Assembly: GCA_958436175.1 (NCBI GenBank)
Contig: CAUBJF010000009.1
Location: 46,829 to 110,828 of the forward strand
Source: an uncultured Muribaculaceae bacterium
GTDB lineage: Bacteria; Bacteroidota; Bacteroidia; Bacteroidales; Muribaculaceae
DNA: 64,000 nucleotides
Direction: 5' to 3'
How positions within the stretch are numbered: the stretch's first letter is position 1; each line of letters opens with the position of its first letter. Made by a program: the position numbers and the translations under genes. Positions 34,821-44,317 of this stretch are shown here, piece after piece. The notes beneath the pieces are model-generated. The model was not told the DNA's origin and searched no databases. It worked only from the letters and a program-made list of their open reading frames with translations.

Positions 34821-35789
34821 ATGAACGTAATTGGCCGACATATCAAACATTTGCTTACCGAGCGAGGCATAGTTGCCGTGCCCGGGTTCGGCATGTTTAT
34901 GGTCGTCAGGCAGCAGTCACATTATGATGACGATACCAAGCTCTATGTAGCTCCGTCGGAGTCGGTTTCCTTCACCTATATGCCTGCTTCGGAGTCGGAC
35001 GACATAAGTGCGTCTCTCCGCCGTGCTTCCGGATTATCTATGGAGGAAGCTGTCGCCATTGTAGTACGAGAAGTTGCTGTGATGAATGAGGCTCTCTCCG
35101 GGGAAGGAAGCTGTTTCCTGCCTGAGGTTGGGCGTTTTGTCGTTGACAATGATACAGCAGAAGTACGTTTCGAAGCATCGGTATCACTGTTGGATGGTTC
35201 TCCGACTCGATTCCTCCCGGCTCTCGCCATTACCCGGCTTGCTATCCGCAAGAGGGCAGAGGAGCCTGTCGAAGCAGCTGAGGTACAGGAATACCGGCAT
35301 AGTATGCTGAAGAATTTGCGTCGCACAGCTTCCGGAGCTGCCGCTATCGCTTTGTTTGCCATTCTTGCCTTTGTCGCCTCGCATCTTCCGACATCCAATA
35401 AGCCCGAACCTCAGACAGCTTCAATCGGCACAGTCACTTTGAAGACCGACGATCCGGAAGATGCCGTACCGCAGGAAGCGAACAAGGCGCTTGTCATCGT
35501 CCTCAATACACCTGCCGACGGTATGAGTATAGTCGAGCCCCGACAGAAAATCGAGAAGGTCGCTGAGGGCTCGGATACTAAGTACTGTCTTGTCGTTGCT
35601 TCTCTTGCTTCGAAGTCCGAAGCCGAGCAATTCATCTGTTCGTCGTCCATGCCTCTTGACCTCCTTGAGAAAGACGGCCGTTACCGTGTGTTCGCTATCG
35701 GAGGTGCCACTATCGACGAGGTGAAGAACCGTGCTGAGGTCGAAGGCCTTTATGAAAAATATCCATCGGCATGGATTTGCCGTAAATAA
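34821..35789 (+). CDS. Membrane protein with N-terminal HU-like domain and C-terminal SPOR domain
   Basis: A 322-residue protein. The N-terminal half (IGRHIKHLLTERGIVAVPGFGMFM, then EGSCFLPEVGRFVVDN) resembles the HU-CCDC81 domain of Bacteroidetes. One membrane segment follows near residues 170-190 (ASGAAAIALFAILAFVAS). The C-terminus (YCLVVASLASKSEAEQFI to the end) looks like a SPOR domain, which binds denuded peptidoglycan at division sites. The arrangement would place an HU-like fold in the cytoplasm and a wall-binding domain in the periplasm, a possible link between nucleoid and septum. The ATG start is preferred over a TTG four codons upstream. Confidence 0.8.
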   Translation: MNVIGRHIKHLLTERGIVAVPGFGMFMVVRQQSHYDDDTKLYVAPSESVSFTYMPASESDDISASLRRASGLSMEEAVAIVVREVAVMNEALSGEGSCFLPEVGRFVVDNDTAEVRFEASVSLLDGSPTRFLPALAITRLAIRKRAEEPVEAAEVQEYRHSMLKNLRRTASGAAAIALFAILAFVASHLPTSNKPEPQTASIGTVTLKTDDPEDAVPQEANKALVIVLNTPADGMSIVEPRQKIEKVAEGSDTKYCLVVASLASKSEAEQFICSSSMPLDLLEKDGRYRVFAIGGATIDEVKNRAEVEGLYEKYPSAWICRK

Positions 35790-35797
35790 TACACACA

Positions 35798-36343
35798 ATG
35801 GAAAGCTTACACGAAATGTTGCTGCGTCGACACAGCATCCGCCGTTATACAGATGAAGACCTCAAAGCTGAGGACGTTCGTACAATCCTTGAGGCTGCAT
35901 TGCTTGCTCCCTCTTCGAAGAATGCCCGTTCCTGGCAGTTTGTTGTAGTCGAGGACAAGAATATGCTGCTTCGTCTTTCAGACTGCAAGCCTGTCTATGC
36001 TGCTTCTATCAAAGGCTGCAAGCTCGCCGTTGTCGTCACTGCCGACCCCGGGAAAAGCGAAGCATACATAGAGGACGCTACAGTAGCAGCTATCTTCATG
36101 CATCTTCAGGCAACTGCACTCGGCATCGGTTCCTGTTGGGTTCAGGTCCGAGGCCGTCAGGCAGCCGACGGTGAGTCGTCTGAACAGGTTGTTCGTGAAG
36201 CGCTCGGAATTCCTGAAAATATGGTTGTGGAATGTATCATGACTTTCGGTTATTCTGATGAGCAGCGCCGTCCTGTCGACCCGTCCAAATTACTGTGGGA
36301 GAAAGTACATCTCGGTAATTGGAATCAAAGTCAAGCCGATTGA
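35798..36343 (+). CDS. Nitroreductase family FMN protein
   Basis: A 181-residue flavoprotein with the family start RRHSIRRYTDEDLKAEDVRTILEAALLAPSSKNARSW, where the arginine and serine residues bind FMN phosphate, and the later AIFMHLQATALGIGSCWV segment. It probably reduces nitro groups, quinones or similar substrates with NAD(P)H. It starts eight bases after the HU-SPOR gene and is followed within five bases by the next gene, so it belongs to the same transcript. Confidence 0.88.
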   Translation: MESLHEMLLRRHSIRRYTDEDLKAEDVRTILEAALLAPSSKNARSWQFVVVEDKNMLLRLSDCKPVYAASIKGCKLAVVVTADPGKSEAYIEDATVAAIFMHLQATALGIGSCWVQVRGRQAADGESSEQVVREALGIPENMVVECIMTFGYSDEQRRPVDPSKLLWEKVHLGNWNQSQAD

Positions 36344-36348
36344 AAAAA

Positions 36349-37149
36349 ATGGATGTCGTAGTCGTAGGAAGCGGGAATGTCGCCACACATCTGACAAAGG
36401 CTTTCTCCGATTCCGCAAACGTCAATCTGCAAGCTATAATAAGCCGCAATGCGGATCATGCCAAGGCTCTCGCCGAAAAATTAGATTTTACAGGTTATCG
36501 GGGTAGTGACTATGGCAAGATAGACGAATTATGTCCGGACATCGTCCTTATTAGTGTCGCGGATAATGGTATTCATGAACTCGTCGAAGCGATAGGTACG
36601 TTGAAATGTAATCCTTTGGTCTTGCAGACTTCAGGCACTGTAGGGAAAGAGGCATTATTGCCGCTCGGTAAGCGTGTAGGCGTGTTCTATCCCTTCCAGA
36701 CATTTTCGAAAGACGTTGCTGTCGATGTCCGGAGTGTGCCGATAATTACAGAGGTCAACCAGCCCGAAGACCAGAAACTCGTGGATGCACTGGCATTATC
36801 AGTTTCTGATTCAGTCCATCATGCCGATGCCCGTTCGCGTAATGCCCTGCACATAGCAGGCGTGTTTTCGTGCAACTTCACAAACTTTCTCTTACAGCTT
36901 ACTCAGGAACATCTCGAAAATAACGGCATGTCGCTCGGTATTGTAGAATCGCTTGTGCGGACTACGGTTGACAAAGCGTTCAAAGTAGGGCCTTATGCCG
37001 CACAGACAGGACCTGCCGTTCGTGGAGATTTCGAAGTCATGCGTCGTCAGAGCGAAACGCTCGAAGAGCCAATGAAAAGTTTATATTCAACATTCAGCCG
37101 TCTCATCCTTGAGGCGCACGACATAGATTATGAGCAGGATAAACTATGA
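36349..37149 (+). CDS. DUF2520 / Rossmann-fold oxidoreductase-like protein
   Basis: A 266-residue protein with an N-terminal Rossmann fold (MDVVVVGSGNVATHLTKAF) and a C-terminal DUF2520 helical domain (ALHIAGVFSCNFTNFLLQLTQEHLEN). Such proteins resemble the 6-phosphogluconate dehydrogenase and pyrroline-carboxylate reductase group but their reaction is not established. The ATG at 36349, not the upstream TTG at 36319, gives the normal start. Its end overlaps the next start by 20 bases. Confidence 0.82.
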   Translation: MDVVVVGSGNVATHLTKAFSDSANVNLQAIISRNADHAKALAEKLDFTGYRGSDYGKIDELCPDIVLISVADNGIHELVEAIGTLKCNPLVLQTSGTVGKEALLPLGKRVGVFYPFQTFSKDVAVDVRSVPIITEVNQPEDQKLVDALALSVSDSVHHADARSRNALHIAGVFSCNFTNFLLQLTQEHLENNGMSLGIVESLVRTTVDKAFKVGPYAAQTGPAVRGDFEVMRRQSETLEEPMKSLYSTFSRLILEAHDIDYEQDKL

Positions 37150-37654
37150 TTTAAGCAAGATAAAGGCAGTAGTGTTCGATGTCGACGGGGTACTGTCGCC
37201 GAATACAGTTCCCATGTCGCCCGACGGTATTCCCGAGAGAATGGCGAATCTGAAAGACGGCTATGCCATGGTGCAGTCTGTCAAAGCAGGGCTTAAGCTT
37301 GCCATAATTAGCGGTGCGGACGACGAAAGAGTACGTCATCGTTTCCAACACATAGGAATCCACGACATATTTCTCAAAACCAAAGCAAAACTACCTCTGC
37401 TCCGTCAATGGATGACTGAAAATGGATTTGAGCCTGAAGAAGTGGCATATGTGGGTGACGATATCCCTGATTTGACTACGATGAAGGCCGTCGGACTTTC
37501 TGTAGCACCTCGTGATGCCGCGAGCGAGGCCAAAGAGATTGCTACGTTTGTCGCTGGTTCCGACGGCGGTCACGGTGTAGCCCGAGAGCTTCTCGAAGAG
37601 ATACTCAAAGCCCAGGGCAAATGGCTTCTCGATACTAACGCATACGGTTGGTGA
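37130..37654 (+). CDS. kdsC: KdsC-like HAD phosphatase (KDO-8-phosphate phosphatase)
   Basis: A 174-residue HAD hydrolase without a cap domain, as in KdsC tetramers. The nucleophile and acid aspartates are in VFDVDGVLSPNTV, the threonine/serine motif in LAIISGADDERV, and the metal motif in VGDDIPDLTTM. KdsC removes phosphate from KDO 8-phosphate for lipopolysaccharide core synthesis. Substrate assignment within the C0 HAD group is by similarity, and other sugar-acid phosphates are possible. Confidence 0.78.
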   Translation: MSRINYDLSKIKAVVFDVDGVLSPNTVPMSPDGIPERMANLKDGYAMVQSVKAGLKLAIISGADDERVRHRFQHIGIHDIFLKTKAKLPLLRQWMTENGFEPEEVAYVGDDIPDLTTMKAVGLSVAPRDAASEAKEIATFVAGSDGGHGVARELLEEILKAQGKWLLDTNAYGW

Positions 37655-37657
37655 GAC

Positions 37658-38299
37658 ATGAAAGAAATATTTGAGAATCAGCTGAACCAAGATCCCGAAA
37701 CACCATATCCGGCACCAGTTTATGGGGGGATAAAGGTCATGCTGGCATCAGCTTCGCCGCGTCGTCGTGAACTTTTGGCCATGGTGCTTCCGAGTTTTGA
37801 TATTATCAGTGGCCGTGATGTCGATGAAAGCTATCCTGATGATTTGCGGCTGGAAGAAGTGCCTGTCTACCTTTCTCAGTTGAAGGCCCGAGCTTATTCC
37901 GACATTCTGGCTGACAATAAGCTGCTTATAACTGCTGATACTGTAGTGATTTGTGATGGCGAGGTTCTCGGTAAGCCACATTCGGCTAAGGGAGCGGAAG
38001 ATATGCTTCGTCAGCTATCCGGAAAGACGCATACAGTTGTGACCGGAGTGACGCTGAGCTCGCTTGCAGGCAAGCGACACGATAGTTTCAGCGAGACGAC
38101 ACAAGTTACTTTCGACAATCTTACGGAAGAAGAGATCCGACTGTACGTCGAAAGATTCAAGCCATTCGACAAAGCCGGTTCTTACGGTATTCAGGAATGG
38201 ATAGGAGCCGTTGCGATCAGCGGTATCCGAGGCTGTTTTTATAATGTGATGGGCTTGCCGCTCCATGCTCTATATATACATCTAAGAAATTTTTTCTAA
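37658..38299 (+). CDS. maf: Maf-type nucleotide pyrophosphatase
   Basis: A 213-residue protein with the Maf start LASASPRRRELLAMV, the ITADTVVICDGEVLGKP block and the C-terminal AGSYGIQEWIGAVAISGIRGCFYNVMGLP. These house-cleaning enzymes hydrolyse dTTP, UTP or modified nucleotides and affect septum formation. An N-terminal extension of about 25 residues precedes the usual start. It starts three bases after the kdsC-like gene. Confidence 0.9.
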   Translation: MKEIFENQLNQDPETPYPAPVYGGIKVMLASASPRRRELLAMVLPSFDIISGRDVDESYPDDLRLEEVPVYLSQLKARAYSDILADNKLLITADTVVICDGEVLGKPHSAKGAEDMLRQLSGKTHTVVTGVTLSSLAGKRHDSFSETTQVTFDNLTEEEIRLYVERFKPFDKAGSYGIQEWIGAVAISGIRGCFYNVMGLPLHALYIHLRNFF

Positions 38300-38303
38300 G
38301 GAT

Positions 38304-39746
38304 ATGTCCCGTAAAAGAAAAACATTACCAATCATAGAGAATCTTGAAATCACCGATGTTGCTGCAGAAGGCAATGCCATAGGTCGCAGCGACGGTATGG
38401 TCGTTTTCGTGCCTTTCGGCGCACCCGGCGATGTCGTGGACGTGAAGCTTGAGAAGAAGAAAAAGAGCTATGCCAATGGCCGCATAGTGCGCATCGTCCG
38501 TCCCGGTGAGATGCGCCAGGACCCACGATGCGAGCATTTCACAGTCTGTGGTGGTTGCCGCTGGCAGCATCTGCCATATCAGTATCAGCTGAAGGCCAAG
38601 CGGCAGCAGGTTGTCGACGCCCTGGAACGTATAGCCCAGGTCGAGCTGCCCGAGATAGCAGAAACTCTTGGAAGCCAGAAAATTTGGGCGTATCGCAATA
38701 AGATGGAGTACACTTTTTCGAACCGTTGCTGGCTGACTTTCGAGCAGCTTGAGAGCGGGGAGGAGTTTCCCGACCGCGATGCTGTCGGTTTTCACATCCC
38801 TGGAGCTTTCGACAAGGTGCTCGATATCAAAGCCTGTCACCTACAGGACAGTATCGGAGACAGAATCCGTCTGTTTATAAAGAATTTTGCCAAAGAACAC
38901 GGCTATGCCTTTTACGACCTGAAGAATCAGACCGGTTTTGTCCGCACGCTGATGATACGTACAGCCTCGACAGGTGAGATTATGGTTCTTCTCGCTGTTG
39001 GTGAAGACGATAAGCCTAAGATTGACACTTTGTTGAATGCTGTAGCAGAACAGTTCCCCGAAATCACGTCCCTGATGTACACTGTCAATACCAAGGTAAA
39101 TGACAGCTACGCAGACCTTGAGATCAAGCTTTTCAAAGGCAAGGAATACATAGAGGAGGAGATGGAGGGATTGCGTTTCCGTATCGGCCCGAAATCTTTC
39201 TATCAGACCAACTCACTTCAGGCATATGAGCTATATAAAGTAGCACGTAATTTCGCCGGACTTACAGGCATAGAGCTGGTTTATGACCTGTATACGGGAA
39301 CAGGAACGATAGCGAATTTCGTGAGCCGATCAGCTTCCAAAGTTATAGGCATAGAATATGTGCCGGAAGCCATTGAAGATGCAAAAGTCAACTCTGCCGT
39401 CAATGGCATCCACAATACAGAGTTCTTTGCCGGTGACATGAAGGACATACTGACCGACGAGTTCATCGCCGAACATGGTCGTCCCGATGTTATGATTGTC
39501 GATCCTCCGCGTGCAGGCATGCATCAGGATGTTGTCGACACAATACTGCGTGCCGAACCTGCGTTGATAGTATATGTGAGCTGCAATCCAGCTACACAGG
39601 CTCGCGACATCGCATTGCTCAATGTGAAGTACAAGGTCGAAGCTGTGCAGCCTGTCGATATGTTCCCACACACCCAGCACGTCGAGAACGTCGTACGTCT
39701 CGTCCGCCGTCCCGTCGATCAGATGCCTGCCAGCGAGGAGTTATAG
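38304..39746 (+). CDS. rlmD: 23S rRNA (uracil-C5) methyltransferase RlmD
   Basis: A 480-residue SAM-dependent enzyme. An N-terminal TRAM domain is followed by an iron-sulfur cysteine cluster (CEHFTVCGGCRWQHL plus a later Cys in KACHL). The SAM-binding motif is DLYTGTGTIANF, the catalytic motif DPPRAGMHQ, and the nucleophilic cysteine VSCNPATQARD. This is the RumA/RlmD pattern, which methylates U1939 (E. coli numbering). It is the last gene of the run starting at 34821. Its end overlaps the converging CYTH gene by 28 bases. Confidence 0.9.
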   Translation: MSRKRKTLPIIENLEITDVAAEGNAIGRSDGMVVFVPFGAPGDVVDVKLEKKKKSYANGRIVRIVRPGEMRQDPRCEHFTVCGGCRWQHLPYQYQLKAKRQQVVDALERIAQVELPEIAETLGSQKIWAYRNKMEYTFSNRCWLTFEQLESGEEFPDRDAVGFHIPGAFDKVLDIKACHLQDSIGDRIRLFIKNFAKEHGYAFYDLKNQTGFVRTLMIRTASTGEIMVLLAVGEDDKPKIDTLLNAVAEQFPEITSLMYTVNTKVNDSYADLEIKLFKGKEYIEEEMEGLRFRIGPKSFYQTNSLQAYELYKVARNFAGLTGIELVYDLYTGTGTIANFVSRSASKVIGIEYVPEAIEDAKVNSAVNGIHNTEFFAGDMKDILTDEFIAEHGRPDVMIVDPPRAGMHQDVVDTILRAEPALIVYVSCNPATQARDIALLNVKYKVEAVQPVDMFPHTQHVENVVRLVRRPVDQMPASEEL

Positions 39747-40174
39747 TATTTCGGGTCGCCTGTCACTTCATCGCCAATGAAGGATGGCATCGATATCCGG
39801 TAGCCCGGTTCCGGCAGTTCTATCTCGGCAACTACGAGGCCTGTGTGCTGCCCGTGGAAGACATCGATTTCCCATGTCAGCCCATGTTCGGCAGGGACGA
39901 GATATCTTGTCTTGTCGATGATATTGCTCTGGGCGCACGTATCTATCATCTGCGAGGCATCGTCGACCGGGATTTCGTACTCCCATTCGTTGCGTACTGC
40001 ACCTTTGTTGCGGCTCTTGACAGTGAGGTAGGCCTTATCGTCGGCGATTCGCACACGTACTGTTGCGTCGGGGTTGACCGACAGATATGCCTGGACGATA
40101 TGTCGCTTTCCGCATGCTTGGTTTATGAAGGACATGTCGTCCACAAGATATTTACGTTCTATTTCTTTAGCCAT
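39719..40174 (-). CDS. CYTH domain phosphatase
   Basis: A 151-residue protein with the N-terminal ExExK motif (EIERKYLV, residues 4-8) and the alternating charged strands of the triphosphate tunnel fold (TVRVRIADDKAYLTVKSR, NEWEYEIPVDDA, EIDVFHG, VAEIELPEP). CYTH proteins of this size act as inorganic triphosphatases; adenylate cyclase activity is less likely. It has its own promoter and lies alone. Confidence 0.88.
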   Translation of the reverse strand: MAKEIERKYLVDDMSFINQACGKRHIVQAYLSVNPDATVRVRIADDKAYLTVKSRNKGAVRNEWEYEIPVDDASQMIDTCAQSNIIDKTRYLVPAEHGLTWEIDVFHGQHTGLVVAEIELPEPGYRISMPSFIGDEVTGDPKYYNSSLAGI

Positions 40175-40195
40175 CTCTAAGTTGAATTATCATCG

Positions 40196-40227
40196 CAAAT
40201 ATAAGCAAAACGGGTCGGGAAACCAAG
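40196..40227 (-). promoter_or_regulatory. Promoter for the CYTH gene
   Basis: On the minus strand CTTG (40224-40227), 20 bases, TATATTTG (40196-40203), 21 bases before the CYTH start. Confidence 0.65.
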
Positions 40228-42764
40228 TGAAGAGACTCTTTCCCGTATTTGTCCTCTTTCTGTTTTTGATTACATCGCTTCCGATGGCGGCTGCGACGAA
40301 ATTAATCAGAGGCATAGTTCGCGACTCTGTTACTACCGAAGGAATTCCTTATGCCTCCCTCAATGTCACCGGTACGAAAAAAAATGTTCTTACCGACAGT
40401 CGTGGCATCTTCGAACTAACGGTACCCGACGGAGCCAAAGCCCTGACTGTTTCTACCCAGGGATATCAGAAAAAGACTATTCAGCTGGTGCCCAATTCTT
40501 TTAATATGTATGACATCTATCTTTCGCCTAAGGCTACGAAGCTCGACGAACTGACCGTCTACAAGAAAAAATATAGCAAGAAGAATAATCCTGCGGTAGA
40601 TTTTGCCCGTAAACTGCGTGACAGTGAGTCGCTGACCGACCCACGACGTAACGATTATTATTCCTATAACCGGTATGAACGTATATCTTTAGGTGTCAGC
40701 GATTTCAATCCGGACTCAGCCTCTGCGCTGATGCGTCGCTTCCCTTTCCTTGTCGAACATGTCGATACTTCTGAAATCAGCGGTCAGCCTGTTTTGAATC
40801 TGTCCGTTGGAGAGAAGTCATCAAAGAACATATACCGTAAGAATCCGCGTTCGGAGAAAGAGATAGTGGAAGGTCGGCGCACAAGGGGTCTTTCCGAACT
40901 CTCCGAGGAGGACAATATGTCGGTTGTCATGGAGGATATCTTCCGCGAGGTAAATCTCTACGACAAGGATATAGCCTTGATGCGTAATCGTTTCGTCAGT
41001 CCGTTGTCGCCTCTTGCTCCAGATTTCTATCGGTTCTATCTCACGGATACGACTGTGGTCGACAACGTTCCATGTATAGTGCTTGCTTTTTACCCACGAA
41101 ACAAGACTTATAATGGTTTTACCGGACACGTCTATGTCGAGGCCGCCGATACGAATATGTTCATCCGAAAGGTAGACTTGAGGACCAATCCGGAAATCAA
41201 TCTGAACTTTGTGAAAGGCATGGTCATCAGCCAGAAGTTCGATAAGGCTCCTGACGGTTCTCGCTGGAAGATGGAAGACCAACTTATACTCGAAGCATCT
41301 ATGCTGCCGGGGACTCCGCCTGTCTATATTTCGCGACGTATCAGTTATAAGAATCATAGCTATGACAATCCCGGAATGACTGAAGATTTCAGCAAACTGG
41401 GCGAGGTGATTGTCACAGACAGTGCCGAAGTACGCGATGAGGCTTTCTGGGTTGAAGCACGCTCGATACCGGAACGCAAAGGGGAAGGACGCATTGGCCA
41501 ACTGACTTCCCGATTGAGAAAAGTGCCGCTTTATTACTACGGGGAAAAATTCATGAAGATAATGTTCACCGGCTATGTCAAGACCGGCAATCCGAGCAAG
41601 TTCGACTACGGTCCTGTCAATACGACGATGAGCTACAATTATCTTGAAGGTCTGCGACTTCGTGCAGGAGGTATGACTACGGCGAACCTAAGTCCTCATT
41701 GGTTCGGGCGTGGCTATCTTGCTTACGGCATTCGCGACCATCGCTGGAAATATAGCGCCGAACTTGAATATTCCTTCAACAGGAAGAAGTACCATTCGCG
41801 TGAGTTCCCGATTCATTCGATTATCTTAAAACATGAATACGATGTAGACCATCTCGGTTCGCATTATCTATATACAAGTCAGGACAACTTCGTGTTGTCG
41901 TGGACGCGTATGTCGAACCGAAACGATACTTATCGACGTCTGACATCGCTCAAATACACTCTTGAGCTCAATTCTAACTTCAGCATCGAGGCCGCTGTCG
42001 AGAATATACGTCAGGAAAGTAGTCCGTATCTCCGTTTCGTTTCCTATGATGGGCGAGATTACGGCCATTATACAGAAAATTCCTTGACCGTGAGCCTTCG
42101 TTATGCGCCCGGCGAGACCTTCGTGCAGGCTCGCTCGTTCCGTGTGCCGGTAAATGAAGATGCTCCTGTCTTTATCCTCTCGCACAAGTTTGCTCCGAAG
42201 GGATTCTGCGGTTCGAAGTTTGCCATCAACAAGACGGAGTTCAATTTCTCCAAGCGTTTCTGGCTGTCGATAGCAGGCAGTCTCGATGTCATGCTCGGAG
42301 CCGGTCATGTCTGGAGCTCATCGCCTTTCCCGGATTTGCTTATTCCTAATGCCAACATATCCTATACTATCCAGCCTCAGAGCTTCTCCCTGATGAATCC
42401 TATGGAATTCATCAACTCCTCGTATCTTTCATGGGACCTGACCTATAAGGCTCACGGACTCCTCTTCAATCTCCTGCCCGGTATCAAGAAACTTGGTGTT
42501 CGCGAAGTCGTTGGCTTTCGTGGACTGTGGGGACATCTGTCGCGTAAGAATATGTCTTCTGCCGACAATCCCGAGCTCTTCGTCTTCCCGGGAGGCGTTT
42601 CTACAGGAGCCATGGGTCATACTCCTTACATGGAACTGTCTGCAGGACTGGATAATATATTCCGTTTTCTGTGTGTAGACTATGTATGGAGACTCAATTA
42701 TCGCAATGTTCCCTACGATATAGACCGATCCGGGGTTAGAATCGCTTTGCATTTTACATTTTAA
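40227..42764 (+). CDS. DUF5686 outer-membrane protein with carboxypeptidase-like regulatory domain
   Basis: An 845-residue protein if started at the GTG at 40227, which opens a clean signal peptide (VKRLFPVFVLFLFLITSLPMAAA); upstream in-frame ATGs lie inside the converging CYTH gene. A CarboxypepD_reg-like domain (IRGIVRDSVTTEGIPYASLNVTGT) is followed by the DUF5686 region, with a barrel-like C-terminus ending SGVRIALHFTF. Such proteins are widespread in Bacteroidetes outer membranes; function is not known. No standard promoter box is seen on this strand. Confidence 0.82.
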   Translation: MKRLFPVFVLFLFLITSLPMAAATKLIRGIVRDSVTTEGIPYASLNVTGTKKNVLTDSRGIFELTVPDGAKALTVSTQGYQKKTIQLVPNSFNMYDIYLSPKATKLDELTVYKKKYSKKNNPAVDFARKLRDSESLTDPRRNDYYSYNRYERISLGVSDFNPDSASALMRRFPFLVEHVDTSEISGQPVLNLSVGEKSSKNIYRKNPRSEKEIVEGRRTRGLSELSEEDNMSVVMEDIFREVNLYDKDIALMRNRFVSPLSPLAPDFYRFYLTDTTVVDNVPCIVLAFYPRNKTYNGFTGHVYVEAADTNMFIRKVDLRTNPEINLNFVKGMVISQKFDKAPDGSRWKMEDQLILEASMLPGTPPVYISRRISYKNHSYDNPGMTEDFSKLGEVIVTDSAEVRDEAFWVEARSIPERKGEGRIGQLTSRLRKVPLYYYGEKFMKIMFTGYVKTGNPSKFDYGPVNTTMSYNYLEGLRLRAGGMTTANLSPHWFGRGYLAYGIRDHRWKYSAELEYSFNRKKYHSREFPIHSIILKHEYDVDHLGSHYLYTSQDNFVLSWTRMSNRNDTYRRLTSLKYTLELNSNFSIEAAVENIRQESSPYLRFVSYDGRDYGHYTENSLTVSLRYAPGETFVQARSFRVPVNEDAPVFILSHKFAPKGFCGSKFAINKTEFNFSKRFWLSIAGSLDVMLGAGHVWSSSPFPDLLIPNANISYTIQPQSFSLMNPMEFINSSYLSWDLTYKAHGLLFNLLPGIKKLGVREVVGFRGLWGHLSRKNMSSADNPELFVFPGGVSTGAMGHTPYMELSAGLDNIFRFLCVDYVWRLNYRNVPYDIDRSGVRIALHFTF

Positions 42765-42776
42765 TAGCTAATTTTG
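42746..42776 (+). promoter_or_regulatory. Promoter for the MBOAT gene
   Basis: TTTG (42746-42749), 19 bases, TAATTTTG (42769-42776), overlapping the end of the DUF5686 gene and 19 bases before the ATG. Confidence 0.75.
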
Positions 42777-42795
42777 CCGAGCTGTTATAGTTGCT

Positions 42796-44265
42796 ATGTT
42801 AGATAGATTAATCGGTATATTGTCGTACGATCCCGGTGCGCCGCTGCTCTTCAACACCGGATTGTTCATGGCTCTCTTCGTAGCCTTCATGCTTGTCTAT
42901 CATTCGGTGAAGAACAGACCAACACTCAAGATGATAGTGGTGATATTGTTCTCCCTGTATTTCTACTATAAATCGAGTGCTGAGTGCGTGTACATTCTTT
43001 GCGCAGTCTGCGTTTCCGACTGGTTGCTGGGCTTATGTCTCGGCGCTTCGAAGTGGCAGTGGCTTAGAAAGACGATAGTATGCCTCAATGTTGTCGTCAA
43101 CATCGGTATGCTGGTGTATTTCAAATACTTCAATCTCCTTGCCGATGCTTTTGCGAGCATAGTGTCGACAAGATTCGACCCTATCGATGTCATACTTCCG
43201 GCCGGCATATCGTTCTTTACATTCCGCTCTATAAGTTATATTGTCGACATCTACAGAGGACAGCTGGAACCTTGTCGCAACCTGCTCCAGTACAGCTTTT
43301 TCCTTACATTCTTCCCTCCGCTGCTTGCAGGTCCCGTTGTGAGGGCCAAGGACATGCTGCCGCAGATACAGGCAAACAGCAACCCTACTCCGGAAATGAC
43401 TGCTGAAGGTCTCTTCCTGGTCATGACAGGCCTTGTCAAGAAAGTTGTTATCGCCGACTATATAAGCGGTAATTTTGTCGACCGCATCTTTGACAACCCC
43501 ATGCTCTATTCCGGCTTCGAGAACCTTATGGGATGTATAGCCTTTACTGTCCAACTCTATTGCGATTTTTCTGGTTACTCAGACATGGCTATCGGCCTTG
43601 CCCTCATGCTTGGGTATCGTTTCAAAGATAATTTTTCGGCTCCCTTCAAATCTCAGAATCCCACGGAATTCTGGCGGCGTTGGCACATATCTCTGTCAAC
43701 CTGGCTACGCGATTACCTCTACATACCGCTTGGAGGGAATAGAAAAGGAACACATCGGGCATATATAAATCAGTTCCTTACAATGCTTCTCGGTGGTTTG
43801 TGGCACGGTGCTTCATGGATGTATCTCATATGGGGCGCTTACCACGGGCTTCTTCTTTGCGCTCATAAAAGCCTTCGTAAAAGGTGGCATCTTCCTGAAT
43901 TCCTTAAAGGAACACCTGAAGTAAAGGCTGTAAACATCGTTATAACATTTACTCTTATAGTCATAGGTTTCACTTTTTTCCGCGCCCCCTCGCTGACTAC
44001 AGTAGGTGAGATTGCGACCCAGATATTGACGAATTTCCATCTGTCGGTAGCACCTCAGTTCCTGGAGGGCTATATGAGCGTTTCTCTTGCCCTTGGGCTT
44101 GGTCTGCTGGCTCATTTCGCTCCACGTTCCATATGCGACCGTACGGCTCAGGCATACGTAGGTCTGGGAGCTGTATGGCAGGCTTTTCTGCTGGCTGCCG
44201 TCCTCTTCATGGTGGTACAGATGCGTCAGAGCGATCTCGTCCCTTTCATATATCTACAATACTGA
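42796..44265 (+). CDS. MBOAT family O-acyltransferase
   Basis: A 489-residue polytopic membrane protein of the AlgI/DltB-like group. Diagnostic stretches are ILPAGISFFTFRSISYIVDIYRG, DFSGYSDMAIGLALMLGYRF, PTEFWRRWHISLSTWLRDYLYIPLGGN and the catalytic histidine in LGGLWHGASWMYLIWG. It passes acyl groups from the cytoplasm to an extracytoplasmic sugar or polymer. The usual DHHW/AlgJ-type partner is not next to it; an Ntn-hydrolase gene follows. The acyl acceptor is unknown. Confidence 0.92.
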   Translation: MLDRLIGILSYDPGAPLLFNTGLFMALFVAFMLVYHSVKNRPTLKMIVVILFSLYFYYKSSAECVYILCAVCVSDWLLGLCLGASKWQWLRKTIVCLNVVVNIGMLVYFKYFNLLADAFASIVSTRFDPIDVILPAGISFFTFRSISYIVDIYRGQLEPCRNLLQYSFFLTFFPPLLAGPVVRAKDMLPQIQANSNPTPEMTAEGLFLVMTGLVKKVVIADYISGNFVDRIFDNPMLYSGFENLMGCIAFTVQLYCDFSGYSDMAIGLALMLGYRFKDNFSAPFKSQNPTEFWRRWHISLSTWLRDYLYIPLGGNRKGTHRAYINQFLTMLLGGLWHGASWMYLIWGAYHGLLLCAHKSLRKRWHLPEFLKGTPEVKAVNIVITFTLIVIGFTFFRAPSLTTVGEIATQILTNFHLSVAPQFLEGYMSVSLALGLGLLAHFAPRSICDRTAQAYVGLGAVWQAFLLAAVLFMVVQMRQSDLVPFIYLQY

Positions 44266-44317
44266 ACCATAGTTTGACGAAGCGTGTTATTTACTAAAAC
44301 ACGTTAAACGTTGAACT

